A stretch of DNA of 55,411 nucleotides from contig DCHT01000058.1 of NCBI GenBank assembly GCA_002314885.1, forward strand, positions 1-55,411. The letters are read 5' to 3'. Of this stretch, positions 26,201 to 32,925 are shown piece by piece (position 1 is the stretch's first letter; each line of letters opens with the position of its first letter). The notes beneath the pieces were generated by a model. It saw only the letters and a program-made list of their open reading frames with translations, was not told where the DNA came from and did not search any database. The position numbers and the translations under genes were made by a program. Source of the DNA: Bacteroidales bacterium UBA1745 (GTDB taxonomy: Bacteria; Bacteroidota; Bacteroidia; Bacteroidales; UBA932).

Positions 26201-26362
26201 TCAGTGTCATCAAAGCTCAGAATCAAGAAACTCCGCATCTATGTTGCTGCCAACGACCTGTTCTGCATCAGCAACTATCCTAAGGGATGGGACCCTGAGA
26301 TGGGTACCAGCGCATATCCTATCACAACCTCCGTACTCGGCGGTCTTTCAATCAAATTCTAA
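23279..26362 (+). CDS. SusC-like TonB-dependent outer-membrane transporter 2
   Basis: This 1027-aa SusC/RagA porin has a signal peptide (cleavage near ATPAMAQ, residue 29) and a carboxypeptidase-regulatory-like domain (TVTGTVSDENGEPLIGAGVL). The plug has VIGYGTVKKKDLTGAVAAVR and VLKDASAASIYGSKAAAGVI, and the C-terminal barrel ends in VLGGLSIKF. It lacks an STN domain. It is the first gene of operon 2, behind a box-controlled promoter, 14 bp ahead of SusD2. It is only moderately like SusC1, so the two pairs probably take up different oligosaccharides of one glycan or different glycans sensed together. Confidence 0.95.
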   Translation: MKRKDSKLMKVLMTLICSVFFIATPAMAQNTVTGTVSDENGEPLIGAGVLIKGTANGGVTDLDGNYSIVAPADAVLEISYLGYKTIEVAVAGRSSVSVSLENDNVLEETVVIGYGTVKKKDLTGAVAAVRGEDLASKKTATLSTALQGTMSGVLVQRNGNAPGASASSIRVRGITTMDNSNPLIIVDGVQCSDIDYVNSNDVASVSVLKDASAASIYGSKAAAGVILITTKRGEASDLSFSYSGEVGAEIPTTQPEMVGVTRFLEMSNELLYNDNNAGGFFQLYTSDQVKNWVKYNKTDPNNYPITNWRELILKNAALRHSHNISVSGGNKSVRSKVSMTYDDVDGLYGNRKYQRFMLRTNNDFTIIKDFLHASLDLNIRRAKNTTPIYSPFDTMRKMPAVYAATWEDGRYAEGKSGSNPYALVELGGTTYAWSTQLGGKASIDLTPVKGLKISGIISPFINYTKSKQFKNACYYTLADDPDVIGGYFDSGTTWSTNKLTENRNDSYTVTSQVIANYTGSFGKHNIGAMAGYENYLMKSETLSAARDQYELTGYPYLNIGPEDYQTNSGSGDVYTSNSFFGRVTYDYAGRYLVQANVRHDGSSRFAKDYRWGTFPSFSAGWVLSEESWMVATKPVLSFMKVRASWGMLGNERIGSSYFPYLALMSFGNALFYENGETVSDKTAAQRGLAVEDITWETTTSTDLGLDLGFFNRRLNLNFDYYWKTTDDMLLSIEIPYLMGYSNPKTNAGKMATRGFDLEIGWNDHKGDFSYSISANLSDFLSKIVSINGADIISGGKIHREGCYFNEYYGYICDGIYQTQDEVNESARLNTSVTVGDLKYRDISGPDGVPDGKISAEYDRVPLGNSLPRFQYGGRFNCEWKGIDFSMVVQGIGKQNAYLSAAYVQPLRDNYGNIPAIIDGNYWSVFNTPEQNLNATYPRLTKVGKDNNYATSSFWMFNGAYFRMKNVTIGYTLPESVSSKLRIKKLRIYVAANDLFCISNYPKGWDPEMGTSAYPITTSVLGGLSIKF

Positions 26363-26376
26363 AGCCGGGCAATACT

Positions 26377-28104
26377 ATGAAACATTATATCTACAGCGCA
26401 ATAGCATCAGTGGCCCTTATGGCTGCGTCCTGTGTTTCAATGGACCTCAAGCCTACTTCTCAGGGCAACAGCGAGACCTGGTACACCACTGAGGTCGAAC
26501 TGAATATGGCAGTGAACGAGTTCTACATCCTCGGCTACTGGCAGGAGCCTCTTCTCGCCAGCGAGCAGTGGACGGACAACTTCACCTATCGCAACACCAA
26601 CAGGGGAGAGGGTGGTTCTGTCCTTGACGGAACTATCACCGGTCAGACCTGGTATGTGTACAATCTCTGGCAGCAGAGCTACAAACTCATTTCCCGTGCA
26701 AACTCCCTTCTGGAGAACATCCACAGGGCGGAAGAGGCCGGAATGAGTCAGACACTCATCGACGGCTTCAAGGCAGAGGCCTGCTTCGCAAGGGCTTGCA
26801 AGTATGCCGATCTCCTTTTCTTCTATGGCGCGGTTCCATACATCGACCGTTACTATACCATATCCGAGGCCGAAGAACTCAGCCGCACTCCGGTCGAGGA
26901 GGTGAAGAAGCATGTGTATGAAGATTTCGACTTTGCAATCGAACACCTTCCTGTAAGCCGTACTCCTGAAACCAGCCACGCAACCAAGGGTGCCGCCCTT
27001 GCAATGAAGGCTCGCTTCGCTATGTATATGAAGGACTACGAGACTATGGCAGAGGCTGCTAAGGCTTGTATGGACCTCAAGGTATATTCTCTTGAGCCTG
27101 ATTTTGCAAAACTTTTCCTCCAGAGCACAAAGGCCAATCCAGAGAAGATTTTCTGCATCCCGCGTTCCTACGCGAACAGCGTTGTTCTCGATCAGTGGTA
27201 TGTTAAGAACGGACTCCCTCGTAACGCCGGAGGATATGCAGCTGACACTCCTTCCTGGGATCTCCTTGCAGCATTCCTCTGTACTGACGGCCTGCCGATT
27301 GATGAGTCTCCTCTCTTCGATCCGCGCAATCCGTTCAAGAACCGCGATCCTCGTTGCACTATGACTATCGTTGAATTCGGCTCCGAACACTGCGGATTCG
27401 TCTACGATCCGTCACCTGCCGCCAAGACTGTGATGAACTACACTACCGGCAAGGAGCAGACTAACAACGACAGCCGTATCAATGCACAATACGCTTCCTT
27501 CAACGGTCTTATCTGGAAGAAGGGCGTGGACGCAAGCTGGATGGATAACGGCCTTAATGTGGAGTGTGACTACCTCATGATGCGTTATGCCGACGTTCTC
27601 CTGATGTATGCCGAGGCAAAGATTGAACTTGGTCAGATAGATCAGTCCGTCCTCGACGCAATCAATTCAGTACGTGCCAGGGCTTATGGCGTAAGCTACA
27701 GCCAGACGGATCTCTATCCATCTGTAACGGCCACTGACCAGACAACTCTCCGCCAGACCGTCCGCCTGGAAAGGCGCGTCGAACTGGCCAAGGAGTGCCG
27801 TCGCTATATGGACCTTATCCGCTGGGATCTCGCCAAGAAGGCCCTCAACAGCTACAACTACATCAATATCAACGATGCAACCCAATGGAAGACCGACGTG
27901 TATGACAAGGGCCTCTATTTCTGGGGTGAAACTCCTCAGATTGACGAGGACGGACTCGCCGACTTCTCTGCATTGGCAGAAAAGGGCTATTGTCAGAAAG
28001 GCGCTCAGCGTATCTTCCCTGACAGGCAGATGCTCTGGCCTATCCCTACTCACGATACTGACCTCTGCGTCAACATACGAGATGATCAGAACCCTGGTTA
28101 TTAA
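26377..28104 (+). CDS. SusD-like surface lipoprotein 2
   Basis: This 575-aa SusD/RagB lipoprotein has lipobox LMAASC (Cys19), N-terminal helices including KLISRANSLLENIHRAEEAG, the mid-region CEADYLMMRYADVLLMYAEA-like segment (here VECDYLMMRYADVLLMYAEA), and the C-terminal RLERRVELAKECRRYMDLIR. It ends in the family tail DDQNPGY. It partners SusC2 and precedes the binding protein at 28124. Confidence 0.95.
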   Translation: MKHYIYSAIASVALMAASCVSMDLKPTSQGNSETWYTTEVELNMAVNEFYILGYWQEPLLASEQWTDNFTYRNTNRGEGGSVLDGTITGQTWYVYNLWQQSYKLISRANSLLENIHRAEEAGMSQTLIDGFKAEACFARACKYADLLFFYGAVPYIDRYYTISEAEELSRTPVEEVKKHVYEDFDFAIEHLPVSRTPETSHATKGAALAMKARFAMYMKDYETMAEAAKACMDLKVYSLEPDFAKLFLQSTKANPEKIFCIPRSYANSVVLDQWYVKNGLPRNAGGYAADTPSWDLLAAFLCTDGLPIDESPLFDPRNPFKNRDPRCTMTIVEFGSEHCGFVYDPSPAAKTVMNYTTGKEQTNNDSRINAQYASFNGLIWKKGVDASWMDNGLNVECDYLMMRYADVLLMYAEAKIELGQIDQSVLDAINSVRARAYGVSYSQTDLYPSVTATDQTTLRQTVRLERRVELAKECRRYMDLIRWDLAKKALNSYNYININDATQWKTDVYDKGLYFWGETPQIDEDGLADFSALAEKGYCQKGAQRIFPDRQMLWPIPTHDTDLCVNIRDDQNPGY

Positions 28105-28123
28105 CAGATAATAATAGAATACA

Positions 28124-29725
28124 ATGAAAGCAATCATAAAGACTCTTCCTCTTCTCCTTCTTGCAGCCGTTGGTTGCCAGCAGAAGATTGATAACGAAAA
28201 GTCAAGACACCAGTTCGATGTGGAAATCACCGCTTCGGAAGAGAGCATTGTTCTTGATGAGGCCAAAGCCGACCAGGTCGCTCTGACCATCAATTGGACA
28301 AAGGCAGCCGACCACGGTGATGACTATCTTGTCACATACGAGTACTACATTGACCACTCCACCAGTACAGCTGATGCTGTGCACGAGTATGAGGATGATG
28401 AGAACTTCACCCGCTCTTACACCCACAAGCAGCTTCAGACCCTGCTTACGGGCCGCTTCGGCCAGAAAACCAGTACCTGGAGCACACTCCGCTTCAAGGT
28501 TTCCGCCAGTTTCAGCGGTCCGGCCGTAATAATTCCGGACGAGGCTATCGTCTCCGTGAGGGTCAAGACCTACGGCGCAAAACAATTCGCCGCTGACGAG
28601 GTCTATCTCGGCGGCACAGCTGTGGGCGAGAACATCAAGCTCACAGCAGGCAGCAATCCGGATGTGTTCCAGTGGCAGGGGAGCCTCAAAGCCGGTTCCC
28701 TCTACTTCCCGGTAGTATATGGCGATGAGAACAACGTCATCGTTCCTGATGGCGACGGCACCGTAACCAAGGATGCAATGCCGGCAACAGTCGTGGATTC
28801 CCAGGTCGGTGGCGGTTGGACTATCGTCAATGCGGACAGTTACAGGGTCACTCTCAACTTCGCAACGAAGACAGTAACTATTATCCCTACTGCAGACATC
28901 TTGGAAGTTGACAAGATATACCTTGCCGGAAGTTCCCTCGCCGAGGAAGTGGAAATCGAGGCTTGCCTCGAGCGCAGAGGTCTCTACGCATTCAAGGGTG
29001 AACTCAAGGCTGGTACTCTCTATATGCCTATTGAATACAATGAGGCTCGTACCCTCGCCTTCGTTCCTACAGGCGAATTCCAGGATGGTGTCGCTTCCGC
29101 AATTACGCAGACGACGCTCTCCGGTGCTTCAGCCAAGGCTTGGAACATTCCAGCGGATGGAACATACCGAGTAGTGCTCGATACTGACGCGAAGACGGTT
29201 ACCATCTATTCTTCTGCAACTGATCTTAAGAACATCAGTGTGACCTACAATAACACAGCCGATGGCATCAATCCTTATACCCAGGATGTTACCGCAATGT
29301 GGATTTACGGTGGTTTCAATGGCTGGATCTATGGTAGTGCTGAAAAAATGCCGGAACTCAAGCAGAGCCTCGCGGATCCTACTGTCTTCGTGTACAGCGG
29401 CGATGCCCTCAGAACTGATTCCAACGACCTTAAGGTAAAAGAGGAAGACGGTACCATTGTCACCAAGAAGATAGTCGGATACTGCAACTTCCTTGTCTAC
29501 TATAAGGCAAACAATGTATGGGCTTATGGTTCTACGGCTTCCGCTGTACGTAATTCATATAATGGATACGTTTCCTGCGCCCTTGACACCGATTATTCTG
29601 CCGTAGGTGGCCAGGCCAACAACCGTTACGCATATTTCCTCATTCCGGAGGGAACCAATTGCGTAATCGTGAAGCTCAGCTCTGAGTCCAACACTGCTGC
29701 ATCAGTCAGGTTCGAGAGCCGCTAA
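28124..29725 (+). CDS. Surface glycan-binding lipoprotein with two tandem SusF-type repeats
   Basis: This 533-aa lipoprotein (lipobox AAVGC, Cys18) has an N-terminal SusE-like domain (about 30-150). Two similar beta-sandwich repeats of about 105 residues follow: ADEVYLGGTAVGENIKLTAG... and VDKIYLAGSSLAEEVEIEAC..., each with a core like W/F-G-x-L-K-A-G-x-LY-x-P and an end like YRVxLxxxxKTVTI. The C-terminal domain (about 380-533) matches the ends of the proteins at 16963 and 21519 (TAMWIYGGFNGWIYG, DPTVFVYSG). It has no catalytic signature. Its stop overlaps the next ATG (TAATG at 29723-29727), so translation is likely coupled. Role: holding the glycan at the cell surface. Confidence 0.82.
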   Translation: MKAIIKTLPLLLLAAVGCQQKIDNEKSRHQFDVEITASEESIVLDEAKADQVALTINWTKAADHGDDYLVTYEYYIDHSTSTADAVHEYEDDENFTRSYTHKQLQTLLTGRFGQKTSTWSTLRFKVSASFSGPAVIIPDEAIVSVRVKTYGAKQFAADEVYLGGTAVGENIKLTAGSNPDVFQWQGSLKAGSLYFPVVYGDENNVIVPDGDGTVTKDAMPATVVDSQVGGGWTIVNADSYRVTLNFATKTVTIIPTADILEVDKIYLAGSSLAEEVEIEACLERRGLYAFKGELKAGTLYMPIEYNEARTLAFVPTGEFQDGVASAITQTTLSGASAKAWNIPADGTYRVVLDTDAKTVTIYSSATDLKNISVTYNNTADGINPYTQDVTAMWIYGGFNGWIYGSAEKMPELKQSLADPTVFVYSGDALRTDSNDLKVKEEDGTIVTKKIVGYCNFLVYYKANNVWAYGSTASAVRNSYNGYVSCALDTDYSAVGGQANNRYAYFLIPEGTNCVIVKLSSESNTAASVRFESR

Positions 29726-31299
29726 TGCAAAGATTCCTCAAATACGCCATCGCGGTCCTTGTTGCGGGAGCATTCATCTCCTGCGACAAGGAACCGTCGG
29801 GTGGTGATGCTCCTGCTTCAGGAGCGACGGAGACCGTCAAGATCACTCCTGACCGCACTCGCAACCTCAAGAACCCTTTCAGTGGGTGGTTCCTTTATTC
29901 TGGGGTTGGTGACGGACTGGCTTCCAACTTTTGGGAGACCTATGACAGTTTTCCGAGCACCAACGGTACCGTAAAGGTTTCCGACTATTGTACCACCTTG
30001 CTCATACGCTTCAAGTGGTCCCAGGCCGAGCCCGAGGAGGGCAAGTACTTCTGGACGGACGAAGTGGACACCAAGGAAGCCCGGAGACTCAAATACCTCA
30101 TTGACGGAGCAAAGGAAAGGGGCTTGAAGATTGCCTTCGGCTTCAGTCTGGACAGCCGCGACCAGCACTTCAACTGCACCCCGGAGTATGTGAAAGACAA
30201 GGGTTGCAAGACATTCACCAGCACCACAGGCTCCACTACCGTTTGGAGTCCGTATCCTGATGACCCTGTATTCCAGGAGTGCTATAGCAAGTTCATCCAC
30301 GCATTTGCCCAGGAGTTCAACGATCCGGACCTCGTGCAGTGCATAGAGGGTTTCGGTATGGGAAAGTGGGGCGAGTACCACAGCTGCAAGTATTCCACCG
30401 GTGACATGACACCGCGACAGGATGTGTTCGACTTTGTCTGCGACCTTTTCGCCAGGGAGTTTACCAAGGTGCCGGTGGTTGCGAACTGCCACCGATGGCT
30501 TGGGTCCGGTACCGAATGGGACGGAACGAAATACGATCCCCAATCGGAAACCATGGTCCGCAGGGCCATATCCAAGGGCTTTGTGGCTGGAAGTGCTGCT
30601 CTCGGTATGCATACCTATTTCTCTACTTGGGAAAAGGGTATGTTCACATCCCTGATGTATCAGGTGCCGTATACCGCAGAAGGCGGATGGGTGAGGACTT
30701 CCCACGGCGGTTCCATCAAGGGCGACGGCTATGCCGACTGGTCTGAGGTCCGCAAGGGAGAGTATGATGACGCCAAAACCATCCACGCCAACACGATGGA
30801 TTTCCGCTACAGCAGCAGCGTCAACGAAGGCGAAACCTGGTCCTGGTTCAACGAGGCGTATGATCTTGTGGAAAAATTCATCCAGGAAGGCATCTACCGG
30901 CTTTACCCTGACAGGGTGGTGATTCCTTCTTCCGCCAGCAAAGGCGCAACTGTCTCCATCAAGCACAGATGGGTCAACCTCGGTTGGTCATATTGCCCGA
31001 CCAATGTTCCCGTTTACTCCAAATACAAGTTTGCCTTCGCGTTGCTCAATATCAATACGGGGCTGCCAGCCAGGTTGTTCTTCCCGGATGACGTGAAGCC
31101 TTCCGACTGGCATAACGGCACTCCCGTGGAGTACAATACCTCAATTATTCTCGACAAGGTTGCTGCCGGGGAATACACCTGGGCTCTGGCCATTGTCGAC
31201 ACCAGCAAGGGAAATGTTCCTGCTATCGACCTCTCGGTGAAAACCTCCAGCCTCACAAAAGAGGGTTGGTTGAAACTTGGCAAAATCACAATCAAATAA
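29725..31299 (+). CDS. DUF4874/DUF4832-like lipoprotein c (putative glycosidase)
   Basis: This 524-aa lipoprotein (lipobox AFISC, Cys20) is the third stand-alone member of the family. Landmarks: KNPFSGWFLYSGVG, LLIRFKWSQAEPEEGKYFW, GFGMGKWGEYHS (E217), ANCHRWLG, YTAEGGWVRTSHGG (E319), MDFRYSSSVNEGETWSW, and a C-terminal beta-sandwich with HRWVNLGWSYCPTNVPVY. It groups with the copy at 19812 (YSTGDMTPR, GMHTYFSTWEKG). The INYHR motif of the other copies is altered to ANCHR, a change near the presumed active site that may mean a different substrate. Both of its ends overlap neighbouring genes by one base. Confidence 0.8.
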   Translation: MQRFLKYAIAVLVAGAFISCDKEPSGGDAPASGATETVKITPDRTRNLKNPFSGWFLYSGVGDGLASNFWETYDSFPSTNGTVKVSDYCTTLLIRFKWSQAEPEEGKYFWTDEVDTKEARRLKYLIDGAKERGLKIAFGFSLDSRDQHFNCTPEYVKDKGCKTFTSTTGSTTVWSPYPDDPVFQECYSKFIHAFAQEFNDPDLVQCIEGFGMGKWGEYHSCKYSTGDMTPRQDVFDFVCDLFAREFTKVPVVANCHRWLGSGTEWDGTKYDPQSETMVRRAISKGFVAGSAALGMHTYFSTWEKGMFTSLMYQVPYTAEGGWVRTSHGGSIKGDGYADWSEVRKGEYDDAKTIHANTMDFRYSSSVNEGETWSWFNEAYDLVEKFIQEGIYRLYPDRVVIPSSASKGATVSIKHRWVNLGWSYCPTNVPVYSKYKFAFALLNINTGLPARLFFPDDVKPSDWHNGTPVEYNTSIILDKVAAGEYTWALAIVDTSKGNVPAIDLSVKTSSLTKEGWLKLGKITIK

Positions 31300-32918
31300 T
31301 GAAAAAGAACTGGTTATACTCTCTTATAGTGGCAGTGGCGTTCTTCTGCTTTTCAGACGTCCTGGCCATCTCCTGCACACCGGACATTACTCCTGACGAC
31401 GAGCAGGAGCAGGTGGATCCAACTCCAGATCCTACCCCCGATCCAACTCCGGACCCCGATCCAACTCCGGACCCGGACCCAACTCCGGATCCCGACCCTA
31501 CCCCAACTCCCGACGGTAAACTCCGCATCCTCGCGATCGGTAACAGCTTCTCCCAGGACGCAGTGGAGCAGTATCTCTGGAACCTCTTTGATGCTGCCGG
31601 TCAGGAAGTTATCATAGGCAATCTCTACATCGGAGGTTGCACACTCGAGACCCACTACAACAACATGCAGTCGGGCGAGGGCAAATATGCCTACCGCAAA
31701 GTGGTGAACGGTACCAAGACTGAAACGGCGAACACCAGTCTCAAGACCGGTATCGAGGACGAGAACTGGGACATCATCACAATCCAGCAGGCCAGCGGCA
31801 AGTCCGGCATCTACAGCAGTTATACTCCGTACCTGCCGTCTCTGCTGAGCTATATCCGCCAGACTGCGAAGAAGAAGGATGTGAAACTGGGATGGCACAT
31901 GACCTGGTCCTATGCCAAGTCATCCACCCACTCCGAGTTCCCGAACTATGGCAGTGACCAGATGAAGATGTACGAGGCTATCGTGTCCTGTACCCAGGAC
32001 GCGCTCAAAGACAATAAATTCGATTTGCTCATACCTTGCGGCACGACCATCCAGAATGCCCGCACTTCCTATATGGGCGACTCCTTCAACCGCGACGGTT
32101 ACCATCTCGAGGTGAACTACGGCCGTTATGCCGCTGCCTGCACCTGGTATGAGGCAATCAGCGGCAAGAGCGTCGTGGGCAACAGCTACAAGCCTGCCAG
32201 CGTGGTTGACAATCAGAAAGACGTGGTTCAGAATGCCGCTCACATGGCAGTCGCAAAACCGTATGAGGTAACCGATATGGTCGACTTCAAGACTCCGTAT
32301 TCCGGCACTCCTGAGTTCAAGAATCCTGTCTGCATAGACTTCGGCGGCGGCAGCACCGCTCCTTCTGCGGAGTGGAACCGCGTGACAGTGCTCAGCACGG
32401 CGGACCCTATCTATCTCAAGTCCACGGACGGCGAGTGGGCACCGCTCAGCATTACCGCCCTGGAGTCATTCACCACCTCCTACAACGGGGTCGGCAGCGA
32501 GCCTGACAAGACCATCAAGATCGGCGAACTCAGCATGGCCAAGGCTGTGTGGGCTGACGGCATCATGATCAGCGGCGTCAAGAATGAGGGCGACAAGGGC
32601 CCTGCTGCTGTCGTCATTGGTGGTTTTGATGCATCCGCAAGCTACGCCATCGGAATCGTGGCAGTCCGTTTCAACGGTTCCGCAGCCGCCCGCACCTGTG
32701 AATATCAGGTAAAGGGCGCCAGTGATTCAGAGGTGAAGTCCATGAATCCGGGCATGAAGACCTGGCCTGGCGACGATGCCGACTTCACTCCATACATGGT
32801 CAGCTACTCAGGTGTGAAGGCTTCCTCCGATGGTAAGATCCGCGTGGAGGTCAAGGCAATTGACACCACTCTCGCCTGTGATGGCCTCATCAATGCACTC
32901 ATAATCAGCAAGGAATAA
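31299..32918 (+). CDS. DUF4886 SGNH-like lipoprotein with proline-rich stalk
   Basis: This 539-aa protein begins at ATG 31299, which overlaps the preceding stop by one base. After a signal peptide with lipobox LAISC (Cys26) comes a low-complexity stalk of alternating PT and PD pairs (about 40-72). Next is a DUF4886 SGNH-hydrolase-like domain: ILAIGNSFSQDAVE with the Ser at 83, GGCTLETHYNN, and FNRDGYHLEVNYGRYAA carrying the Asp-His pair. A C-terminal beta domain of about 190 residues is not recognised. SGNH enzymes of this kind often deacylate glycans. The stalk would hold the catalytic domain away from the membrane. It is co-transcribed with the GH2 that follows 7 bp later. Confidence 0.82.
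   Translation: MKKNWLYSLIVAVAFFCFSDVLAISCTPDITPDDEQEQVDPTPDPTPDPTPDPDPTPDPDPTPDPDPTPTPDGKLRILAIGNSFSQDAVEQYLWNLFDAAGQEVIIGNLYIGGCTLETHYNNMQSGEGKYAYRKVVNGTKTETANTSLKTGIEDENWDIITIQQASGKSGIYSSYTPYLPSLLSYIRQTAKKKDVKLGWHMTWSYAKSSTHSEFPNYGSDQMKMYEAIVSCTQDALKDNKFDLLIPCGTTIQNARTSYMGDSFNRDGYHLEVNYGRYAAACTWYEAISGKSVVGNSYKPASVVDNQKDVVQNAAHMAVAKPYEVTDMVDFKTPYSGTPEFKNPVCIDFGGGSTAPSAEWNRVTVLSTADPIYLKSTDGEWAPLSITALESFTTSYNGVGSEPDKTIKIGELSMAKAVWADGIMISGVKNEGDKGPAAVVIGGFDASASYAIGIVAVRFNGSAAARTCEYQVKGASDSEVKSMNPGMKTWPGDDADFTPYMVSYSGVKASSDGKIRVEVKAIDTTLACDGLINALIISKE
31417..31514 (+). repeat. 18-bp tandem repeats coding the DPTP stalk
   Basis: Imperfect copies of GATCCAACTCCGGACCCC and variants follow one another, coding repeated Asp-Pro-Thr-Pro units. 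Such a tract can change length by slippage without breaking the frame when whole 18- or 6-base units are gained or lost. Confidence 0.7.
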
Positions 32919-32925
32919 TCAAAGG

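Noticed and set aside
29818..30966. Minus-strand open frame of 382 codons
   Set aside because: Mirror of the DUF4874/DUF4832-like gene at 29725; no family features.
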